Shown: piece after piece, positions 5,398 to 10,281 of the stretch | How positions within the stretch are numbered: position 1 is the first letter of the stretch | Layout: every line of letters begins with the position of its first letter | NCBI GenBank assembly: GCA_013811975.1 | Contig: JACCUF010000010.1 | Span: 1 to 10,281 of the forward strand | Direction: 5' to 3' | From: Geodermatophilaceae bacterium | GTDB lineage: Bacteria > Actinomycetota > Actinomycetes > Mycobacteriales > Geodermatophilaceae | Length of the DNA: 10,281 nucleotides | Position numbers and translations under genes: made by a program | Notes under the pieces: model-generated | Told to the model about the DNA's origin: nothing | Seen by the model: only the letters and a program-made list of their open reading frames with translations | The model's database searches: none

Positions 5398-6706
5398 ACC
5401 CAGCCCGCAGCAGCTGCTCGATCCAGCGCGCAACCATGAAGGCGCGACGGTTGTCCGCAGCAATCACCTGCAGGCCGACTGGCATACCACCCTGTGCCGG
5501 TATCGGAATGCTGATGGCCGGGTGGCCGGTCAGACTCGCCGGACGGGTGTTGCGCAGCAGGAGGTCGCGTACCTGAACTTCGTCCGCGTCCAGGCCAGGA
5601 GCGACGATCGGCACGGTCGGCATGACGAGGGCGTCGCACCCGGTCAGACATCTGGTGATGTCCGCCCGGGCGGCGATAGCTTGGGCGCGAGCCTTCACGT
5701 ACCGCCAGCCCGGCACCTCCATCGCCGCCCGCAGTTTCTGGCGCACGTCCGGCTGGTAGTCGTCGGCGCGTACAGCGAGCAGCTCGGCGTGCACCGCGGC
5801 AGCTTCCGGGCCCTGGATGTCGATGACCGCATTGACCATCGGCGACCACCCCGGCAGGTCAACATCTAGCCTTGGCGCACCCGCAGTGAACACAGCGGCG
5901 AGCACCGCGTCGTAGGCGCATCGCACCTCGAGGGCGCACTCCATGGCTTCGAGGTTGGCCACCACTGCGATCGTCGGGAGTGCGCTGACATCCTCGGCTG
6001 GAACCGAGGCGTCCACACCGGCGAGGACCCGTACGGCGTAGTGGGCATCGGTGACCGAACGGGTGAAGACTCCGACGTGGTCCAGGCTCGCGGCCAGCGG
6101 GAAAATGCCGTCCAGTGGCAGGGTGCCTCGGGTCGGTTTCACGCCGACGACACCGCACAGCGCGGCCGGCAGTCGCACCGAGCCGGATGTGTCGGTACCC
6201 AGTGCCAGGCTGACGATCCCAGCCGCGACAGCGGCCGCCGACCCGGCGCTGGAGCCTCCGGCGATGCGCGAGCGATCGGAGGGGTTGCGGCACGGTCCCA
6301 CCCGGTTCGAGGTCCCGGTGCAGCCGTAGGCGAACTCGTGACTGTGTGTCAGGCCGAGAACGATGGCGCCCTCAACAGCCGCTCGACGGACCACTTCGGC
6401 GTCGCGTTGTCCGATCCGATCCTCGAAAACGGTTGACCCGCAACGGTAGGGCAAACCGGCCACCTCGATGATCTCCTTGACCAGGATCGGGATGCCGGCC
6501 AACGCTCCGTGGGGATCGCGGGCAACCAGGCGCGCGGCGGCGATCGCAGCCTCGGCGTCCAGATGGACGACCGCATTCAGGTCGGCCGCCTGCTCGGCGC
6601 GACCCAAGGCCTGTTGGACGAGTAGGACCGGGTCCAGAACGCCTGCGCGCACACGCGCGGCGACCGCTTCGATCGGCTCGGATGGGAATGTCTCGGTGGG
6701 TGACAT
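5393..6706 (-). CDS. Amidase signature family hydrolase
   Basis: This 437-aa cytoplasmic amidase of the signature family (GatA/FAAH type) hydrolyses a carboxamide to acid plus ammonia or amine. The catalytic triad is complete: Lys77 in GIPILVKEIIEVAG, cis-Ser152 in AGGSSAGSAAAVAAG, and nucleophile Ser176 in GTDTSGSVRLPAALCG. The spacings (75 and 24) equal those of FAAH. The block GVVGVKPTRG follows at about 185-194. The C-terminal segment CDALVMPTVP (357-366) and SLTGHPAISIPI (391-402) are also typical. It is unlikely to be GatA itself, since no gatC or gatB is nearby. The start is ATG 6706, seven bases after the azlD stop. There is no clear ribosome binding site, so it probably relies on termination-reinitiation. 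The frame opens further upstream to 6838, but that part overlaps azlD and is not protein-like. The substrate is unknown; its place behind azlCD suggests an amino acid amide or N-acyl amino acid, which is inference. Confidence 0.9.
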   Translation of the reverse strand: MSPTETFPSEPIEAVAARVRAGVLDPVLLVQQALGRAEQAADLNAVVHLDAEAAIAAARLVARDPHGALAGIPILVKEIIEVAGLPYRCGSTVFEDRIGQRDAEVVRRAAVEGAIVLGLTHSHEFAYGCTGTSNRVGPCRNPSDRSRIAGGSSAGSAAAVAAGIVSLALGTDTSGSVRLPAALCGVVGVKPTRGTLPLDGIFPLAASLDHVGVFTRSVTDAHYAVRVLAGVDASVPAEDVSALPTIAVVANLEAMECALEVRCAYDAVLAAVFTAGAPRLDVDLPGWSPMVNAVIDIQGPEAAAVHAELLAVRADDYQPDVRQKLRAAMEVPGWRYVKARAQAIAARADITRCLTGCDALVMPTVPIVAPGLDADEVQVRDLLLRNTRPASLTGHPAISIPIPAQGGMPVGLQVIAADNRRAFMVARWIEQLLRAGS

Positions 6707-6713
6707 GTCGGGG

Positions 6714-7031
6714 TCAACCAGCCACGACGTACCCGAGTGCGCCGACCCCACCGGCCACCAACAGCACGACGATGAACGGGGCCCGCAATGCCAGGGCGAT
6801 CGCGGCTGCGGCCAGTGCCGCCAGCCGGAAGTCCACAACCAACGCCCCTTCGTCGGTCAGGGTGTGCACCGCGACGAGGGCAGCCAACAACGCGGCCGGG
6901 ATCAACTCGACAGCGCGACGGATCGACGGTCGTTTCAGCGCCCCCGCCGGTACGGACAGTCCGGTCAACTTGAGCAGATAGGCGCCGACCGACGCGCCTA
7001 TCACGACGAACCACACCGTTGACGGGCTCAT
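6714..7031 (-). CDS. azlD: AzlD family branched-chain amino acid export subunit
   Basis: This small (105 aa) membrane protein has about four helices (roughly 5-23, 40-57, 66-83 and 85-103). It is the partner subunit of AzlC in the branched-chain amino acid exporter family (AzlCD/BrnFE). Visible features are the start MSPSTVWFVVIGASVGAYLLK, the loop LKRPSIRRAVELIPAALLAALVA, and the TDEGALVVDFRLAALAAAAIALALR stretch, read as shorter blocks of the AzlD pattern. Its ATG at 7031 overlaps the azlC stop in ATGA (7031-7028), so the two are translationally coupled. A longer open frame reaching 7271 lies inside azlC and is not protein-like. The family is clear from size, hydropathy and its place after azlC; the export substrate is only inferred. 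Confidence 0.87.
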   Translation of the reverse strand: MSPSTVWFVVIGASVGAYLLKLTGLSVPAGALKRPSIRRAVELIPAALLAALVAVHTLTDEGALVVDFRLAALAAAAIALALRAPFIVVLLVAGGVGALGYVVAG

Positions 7032-7792
7032 ACTGAGCCGTCCCCGAGGGGGTGCGGGTCTTCGAGGGGCGGGGTCTCGTCTCGCTGCGATGACGCCCCG
7101 TCCGGCTGCGCAGAGAAGCCACGGATGGCGAGCAGCACTGCCAGCCCCGCAGCGATGATCTGGAGGCCGGGTGCAACGACCGGCGTCAACGCGAGTGCGA
7201 TCACCGCGCCCCCCACAGCGACAATGCGTTGCTCGCGCAGCAGATCGGCGCCGGGGACGAGCCTGGGCCACAGAAGCGCGAGGAATGCCGCGGGAACGAC
7301 GGAATCCAATGCCGCTTGCAGGACCGGACCGAAGGACTGTGCGCCCAGGGCACCGGCGACCGTGGTCAGGTTCCAGAACAGGAACAGGGCGCTACCGCTG
7401 GACGCAAAGGCGAGCCGAGACAGCTCCTGCCTGTTCTCCCGAACGGTGACGGCGGTGGTCTCGTCGATGACCCAGTGCGCGGCGGCGATCCGTCGCCAGC
7501 CCCGGTAGGCCAACAGCTCGGCGAGTCGCACGCCGTAGATGGTGTTGCGCGTTCCCAGCAGCAACGCGCTGCCTACCGCGGCAAACGGACCGCCGCCGGC
7601 GGCCAATACACCGACCAGGGCGAACTGCGAGGCGCCGGTGAACATCACCAGGCTGAGCACGCTGGCCTGCCACACCGACAGTCCGGCCGCCGTTGCGGTC
7701 GCCCCGAAGGCAATGCCGTACAACCCGACGGCCGTGCCGAGACTGACGCCGTCCCGGACCACCCTTGCCCGTTCGCTGGTGTTCGGTTTCAT
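7028..7792 (-). CDS. azlC: AzlC family branched-chain amino acid export permease
   Basis: This 254-aa inner-membrane permease is the large subunit of an AzlC/BrnF-type exporter of branched-chain amino acids or related compounds. Motifs in order are LYGIAFGATATAAGLS (24-39), MFTGASQFALVGVLAAGG (50-67), LLLGTRNTIYGVRLAELL (77-94), AHWVIDETTAV (105-115), and LFWNLTTVAGALGAQ (138-152). About seven membrane segments are expected. The tail from residue 227 is hydrophilic, Pro/Asp-rich and variable. The start is ATG 7792, supported by GGAG (7799-7802) six bases upstream. An in-frame ATG at 7864 would overlap marR by 20 bases and adds an Arg-rich, non-homologous segment. The gene lies 52 bp after marR and overlaps azlD by four bases. 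I infer a marR-azlC-azlD-amidase operon. Substrate specificity cannot be read from the sequence. Confidence 0.9.
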   Translation of the reverse strand: MKPNTSERARVVRDGVSLGTAVGLYGIAFGATATAAGLSVWQASVLSLVMFTGASQFALVGVLAAGGGPFAAVGSALLLGTRNTIYGVRLAELLAYRGWRRIAAAHWVIDETTAVTVRENRQELSRLAFASSGSALFLFWNLTTVAGALGAQSFGPVLQAALDSVVPAAFLALLWPRLVPGADLLREQRIVAVGGAVIALALTPVVAPGLQIIAAGLAVLLAIRGFSAQPDGASSQRDETPPLEDPHPLGDGSV

Positions 7793-7798
7793 GACGCG

Positions 7799-7802
7799 CT
7801 CC
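7799..7802 (-). promoter_or_regulatory. GGAG ribosome binding site fixing the azlC start
   Basis: The minus strand reads GGAG-CGCGTC-ATG. The site supports the internal ATG at 7792 over the longer ATG at 7864, which lies inside marR. Confidence 0.6.
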
Positions 7803-7844
7803 GCGCGTACGCGACCTCCGTGACGGCATCTGAGCCGTCCGGCT

Positions 7845-8369
7845 TCACTCTCGTAGGTCCACATCGTCGAGAGTGGCCGAGACGTCGCTCAACCGCAGCG
7901 GCCAGTCGCACAGCCGGTCCAACAACGCCCGCAGGGCATCGAGTTCATCGTCGGAGAATTTGCTGGTCATGTGCTCGGCCACCCCACGCAGATGGGTCGG
8001 GGCTGCATCGCGCAGTCGGGACAGTCCGGCGGGCTGGAGTGCCGCGTACATCCCCCGGCCGTCCTCACTTGCTGCTTCCCGGCTGACCAGCCCCTCGCGT
8101 TGCAGCCGGTCGACCAGTCTGGACAGTCCTGATCGGGACAGCAATACGGCGCTGGCCAGCTCGGTCATCCGTAACCGATGTCCCGGCGCATCAACCAATT
8201 GCACAAGCACGTCATAAGAGGCAAGCGGAAGATCCTGCTCTGCCAACAGCTCAGACTCGAGCCGGCGGGTGATCACGGCGTGAGCCCGCAGAAACACCCG
8301 CCAGGAGGCCAGGGCGGTCGGACCCGGACGGGTCGATACCACCGAGCGCGATTGTGCGCCCTCGTGCAT
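7845..8369 (-). CDS. MarR family transcriptional regulator
   Basis: This 174-aa DNA-binding protein has a MarR-type winged helix and probably acts as a dimer. Residues about 18-48 form the N-terminal dimerisation helix (SWRVFLRAHAVITRRLESEL). SYDVLVQLVDAPGHRLRMTELA (51-72) leads into the recognition helix LLSRSGLSRLVDRLQREGLV (76-95). The wing is SREAASEDGRGMYAALQPAG (96-115), and the C-terminal dimer helices run from about 121 to 160. It is first in a likely operon with azlC, azlD and the amidase, and divergent from mrp. The ATG at 8369 has TAGGGT six bases ahead. This could be a leaderless -10 box, or AGGG could act as ribosome binding site. A 13-bp palindrome touching this motif is a candidate for autoregulation. 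A local repressor responding to an amide or amino acid is the likely role, by inference from position. Confidence 0.9.
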   Translation of the reverse strand: MHEGAQSRSVVSTRPGPTALASWRVFLRAHAVITRRLESELLAEQDLPLASYDVLVQLVDAPGHRLRMTELASAVLLSRSGLSRLVDRLQREGLVSREAASEDGRGMYAALQPAGLSRLRDAAPTHLRGVAEHMTSKFSDDELDALRALLDRLCDWPLRLSDVSATLDDVDLRE

Positions 8370-8375
8370 GGGCCA

Positions 8376-8381
8376 ACCCTA
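8376..8381 (-). promoter_or_regulatory. TAGGGT, candidate -10 box of a leaderless marR transcript
   Basis: The minus strand reads TAGGGT-TGGCCC-ATG, a six-base gap to the marR start codon. This fits leaderless initiation at or beside the A of ATG. The -35 region (ATGAGC, 8404-8399) is weak. AGGG could instead act as a ribosome binding site. Confidence 0.35.
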
Positions 8382-8393
8382 GCGCCGAGCGCT
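8381..8393. promoter_or_regulatory. 13-bp palindrome, candidate MarR operator
   Basis: AGCGC-CGA-GCGCT is a perfect inverted repeat. It touches the candidate marR -10 box (8376-8381) at one end and the candidate mrp -35 box (8392-8397) at the other. A protein bound here could affect both genes. It does not match the AT-rich TTG-CAA type often seen for MarR proteins, so the assignment rests on position and symmetry only. Confidence 0.35.
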
Positions 8394-8420
8394 GACCTGC
8401 TCATCTGCTCGCCGTACGAT
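8392..8420 (+). promoter_or_regulatory. Candidate promoter for mrp
   Basis: CTGACC (8392-8397), 17-base spacer, TACGAT (8415-8420). The -35 is one base from TTGACC and the -10 fits TAnnnT. Initiation near 8427 would give a leader of about 32 bases that includes GAGGAG (8443-8448), ten bases before the ATG. This is the best housekeeping-type promoter seen in the window, though assigned by eye. Confidence 0.5.
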
Positions 8421-8458
8421 GGGGAGGCCGAGACCCGTTTCCGAGGAGTTCATCCCGC

Positions 8459-9607
8459 ATGAGCACGCAGCCCGATGTCCACCGGATCGAGGCTGCCCTG
8501 GCGACCGTCGACGACCCCGAGATCGGCAAGCCGTTGACCGATCTCGGCATGATCAAAGGCATCCAGCGCGGCATCGCCGGTGACCCGAATGCCGTACTCG
8601 TGCAGATCTGGTTGACCGTCGCCGGCTGCCCCATGAAGCAGACGATCACCGACCGGGTGACCACGGCGGTAACCGCAGTTCCCGACGTCACCTCCGTCGT
8701 CGTCGAACTCGACGTCATGACCGACGAGCAGCGTCAAGAGTTGCGCAAGAAGGTTCGAGGCACCGACGCCCCCGAACCGGAGATCCCGTTCGCAAAGCCG
8801 GGCTCGCTGACCCGCGTGTATGCCGTCGCATCGGGCAAGGGGGGCGTAGGCAAGTCGAGCATCACGGTCAACCTGGCCGCCGCGCTGGCTGCCCGTGGAC
8901 TGTCCGTGGGCGTCGTGGATGCCGACATCTACGGCCACTCGATCCCGCGGATGCTCGGCGTCGAAGGCAGGCCGACCCAGGTCGAGGAAATGATCATGCC
9001 ACCGCAGTCGTACGGGATTCGGGTCATCTCGATCGGGATGTTCACCAAGGGGAACACCCCGGTGATCTGGCGCGGCCCGATGCTGCACCGCGCCCTGCAA
9101 CAGTTCCTGGCCGATGTCCATTGGGGCGACCTCGACGTCCTGCTGATGGACCTCCCACCGGGTACGGGGGACGTGGCCATCTCGGTGGCTCAGCTTGTCC
9201 CGAGTGCCGAGATCCTGGTCGTCACTACGCCACAGCAGGCCGCGGCCGAGGTGGCCGAACGCGCCGGAGCCATCGCCACTCAGACCCATCAGCACGTGGT
9301 CGGCGTGGTGGAGAACATGTCATGGCTGGACCTGCCAGACGGCAGCCGACTGGACCTGTTCGGCTCCGGGGGCGGACAACAGGTGGCCGACAAACTCAGC
9401 CAGTTGCTCGGCGTCCCCGTTCCGCTGCTCGGTCAGATCCCACTGGATCCGGCGCTGCGCGAGTCCGGTGATTCAGGCATCCCGCTGGTGCTCAGCCAGC
9501 CCGATTCGGCCGCCGCCGAAGCACTTCGGAGGGTCGCCGACTCGCTGGGGACCCGGGCCCGCGGGCTGTCCGGTCGGGCCCTGGGCCTGACCCCCGTACG
9601 CCGTTAG
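8459..9607 (+). CDS. mrp: Mrp/NBP35 (ApbC) family P-loop ATPase, iron-sulfur carrier
   Basis: This 382-aa cytoplasmic ATPase is of the Mrp/ApbC type, implicated in iron-sulfur cluster delivery. Residues about 5-90 are a MIP18/DUF59 domain with the conserved AGCPMK (55-60, Cys57). The deviant Walker A ASGKGGVGKSS spans 124-134. VVDADIYGHSIPRMLG (152-167) is the switch I region, and LLMDLPPGTGD (228-238) is the Walker B/switch II block. VVTTPQQAAAEVAERA (254-269) and VVENMSWLDLPDG (283-295) follow. Where most Mrp proteins carry a CxxC pair after VENMS, this one has LDLPDGSRLDLFG with no cysteine, as I recall for mycobacterial Mrp. The length is normal for the actinobacterial form. The start is ATG 8459 with GAGGAG at 8443-8448. 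The stop TAG abuts that of tatB. It is divergent from marR. The gene name is secure; activity without the CxxC is open. Confidence 0.95.
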   Translation: MSTQPDVHRIEAALATVDDPEIGKPLTDLGMIKGIQRGIAGDPNAVLVQIWLTVAGCPMKQTITDRVTTAVTAVPDVTSVVVELDVMTDEQRQELRKKVRGTDAPEPEIPFAKPGSLTRVYAVASGKGGVGKSSITVNLAAALAARGLSVGVVDADIYGHSIPRMLGVEGRPTQVEEMIMPPQSYGIRVISIGMFTKGNTPVIWRGPMLHRALQQFLADVHWGDLDVLLMDLPPGTGDVAISVAQLVPSAEILVVTTPQQAAAEVAERAGAIATQTHQHVVGVVENMSWLDLPDGSRLDLFGSGGGQQVADKLSQLLGVPVPLLGQIPLDPALRESGDSGIPLVLSQPDSAAAEALRRVADSLGTRARGLSGRALGLTPVRR

Positions 9608-10000
9608 TTAGGTGGCTTCCGCGTCGAACGGAGGTTCCAGACGGTAGGTCGCACCGGAGGATGCGGCTGCGGCGCTGGTGCCCGCCGCTCGACTGGTCGA
9701 GGTACGGGACTTGGAACTGGCCGATCTACGGTGAATCGTTGGGCCCTGCTCGTCCTCGAGGATGTGCTTGCGGATGAACGTCTTCGGGTTCAACGATCGC
9801 AGGTCAACGGCCTTCAGGTGGTCGAAGTCCGGTCCGAGTTGTTCGTGAATCTGCCCGCGGGCTCCGGTGACGGTCTGCCGCAGCCGCTTCAGTGCCCCGG
9901 CAGCATCCCGAGCCAGGCCGGGCAGCCGGTCGGGACCGAAGATGAACAAGGCACCCAGCGCAAGCACCATGATCTCGCTCAACCCGATCGAGTCGAACAC
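9608..10000 (-). CDS. tatB: Sec-independent protein translocase subunit TatB
   Basis: This 130-aa membrane protein of the twin-arginine translocase takes part with TatC in binding signal peptides of folded export substrates. Residues 1-8 are periplasmic. A single helix at about 7-22 carries the conserved Glu9, followed by the FGPDRLP hinge (21-27) and the amphipathic helix LARDAAGALKRLRQTVTGARGQ (29-50, read in two blocks). The segment 52-82 is charged, and the tail from about 91 is Ser/Ala/Thr-rich and low in complexity. GTG at 10000 is preferred because TatB proteins begin right before this helix; AGG lies five bases upstream. An ATG at 10066 is open but adds unrelated residues. The 116-bp gap to htrA (10001-10116) contains a possible -10 box TACATT (10046-10041) with a weak -35. 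Neighbouring htrA and mrp support TatB over TatA. Confidence 0.92.
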   Translation of the reverse strand: MFDSIGLSEIMVLALGALFIFGPDRLPGLARDAAGALKRLRQTVTGARGQIHEQLGPDFDHLKAVDLRSLNPKTFIRKHILEDEQGPTIHRRSASSKSRTSTSRAAGTSAAAASSGATYRLEPPFDAEAT

Positions 10001-10116
10001 CTCAGCCTGCCTTCGATTAAGTTTGATTCGAGTTGGCTCAAATGTAGCCCGCGGATGCCCCGGCACCCGACCCGTCCTGGACTACAAAGGTTCGGCTGTG
10101 CGCGGTCGTCGGTTCG

Positions 10117-10281
10117 TCACGCCTGACTTAGGACGGCTTCCACCGTCTGTGAGTCGCTGCCCCGAACGAATTCGACCGTGACGGTGTCACCCGGTTTGTA
10201 GACATCGATCGCGACCACCAGTTCCTCGGAGCTGCGGACCTCGCGGTCCCCGATCGCGATGATGACGTCCTCGTCCTGCAG
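10117..10281 (-). CDS. HtrA/DegP-like serine protease, C-terminal PDZ fragment (5' end outside window)
   Basis: The minus strand from the window edge encodes 54 residues ending in TGA (10119-10117). They read LQDEDVIIAIGDREVRSSEE, then LVVAIDVYKPGDTVTVEFVR, then GSDSQTVEAVLSQA. This is the second half of a PDZ domain: the GD.I..I.G turn region, the helix with LVVAI, the KPGDTV loop, and the final beta-strands. Together with tatB immediately downstream it is best read as the C-terminus of an envelope serine protease of the HtrA/DegP/PepD type, which in mycobacteria lies between sigE-rseA and tatB. The protease domain lies outside the window, so catalytic residues cannot be checked. No other start or frame is plausible here. 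Confidence 0.82.
   Translation of the reverse strand: MQDEDVIIAIGDREVRSSEELVVAIDVYKPGDTVTVEFVRGSDSQTVEAVLSQA

Noticed and set aside
6707..6838. N-terminal extension of the amidase to an ATG at 6838
   Set aside because: It overlaps azlD and gives a Trp/Ser-rich non-amidase segment; homology-like sequence begins after the ATG at 6706.
7793..7864. N-terminal extension of azlC to an ATG at 7864
   Set aside because: It overlaps marR and lacks AzlC-like sequence; the ATG at 7792 has a well-placed GGAG.
7229..8086. A 285-codon plus-strand open frame opposite azlC and marR
   Set aside because: The opposite strand carries clear AzlC and MarR motifs in good reading frames; this frame is Gly/Arg/Gln-rich and typical of antisense GC bias.
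8450..9295. A 281-codon minus-strand open frame opposite mrp
   Set aside because: The plus strand is an unmistakable Mrp protein; the antisense frame has no motif and would block the mrp promoter region.

Overview
The window is GC-rich and densely coded, with many GTG starts and short gaps, and it looks like chromosomal DNA of an actinomycete (Actinomycetota). Three things support this. The first gene is an F420-type luciferase-like oxidoreductase, a family typical of actinobacteria. The Mrp protein lacks the CxxC pair, as I recall for mycobacterial Mrp. The order htrA - tatB - mrp - DUF1003 - MgtE-N/CBS matches the block I recall downstream of sigE in mycobacteria (Rv1223, Rv1224, Rv1229c, Rv1231c, Rv1232c). 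I cannot name a genus. No RNA gene, insertion sequence, CRISPR array or prophage was seen.

Layout. 1-709 (+): 3' part of an F420-dependent LLM oxidoreductase. 710-826: short convergent gap with small hairpins. 827-2763 (-): a DMT/EamA permease followed by a malyl-CoA/citramalyl-CoA lyase-like (HpcH/CitE) enzyme, probably one operon. 2764-2966: divergent control region with a 10-bp inverted repeat. 2967-5362 (+): a 192-aa protein of unknown function, an MgtE-N/CBS protein without a channel domain, and a DUF1003 two-helix membrane protein. The last two overlap by 8 bp. 5351-5397: a small repeat around ACTAG that supplies the stop codons of two convergent genes. 5393-8369 (-): marR - azlC - azlD - amidase, a compact four-gene cluster. 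8370-8458: divergent marR/mrp control region with a 13-bp palindrome. 8459-9607 (+): Mrp/ApbC P-loop ATPase. 9608-10000 (-): tatB, whose stop codon abuts that of mrp. 10117-10281 (-): the C-terminal PDZ end of an HtrA-type protease, cut by the window edge.

How the genes fit together. The right end (htrA, tatB, mrp) and the centre (DUF1003, MgtE-N/CBS) look like a conserved envelope and iron-sulfur housekeeping block. The marR-azlCD-amidase cluster sits inside this block and looks like an accessory module. It may pair an intracellular amide hydrolase with an amino-acid exporter under a MarR regulator; that is inference. On the left, a carbon-metabolism CoA-ester lyase is paired with a metabolite permease. 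The most unusual observations are the MgtE-N/CBS plus DUF1003 pair, the MarR-AzlCD-amidase cluster with its candidate operator, the ACTAG repeat, and the inverted repeat upstream of the DMT permease.
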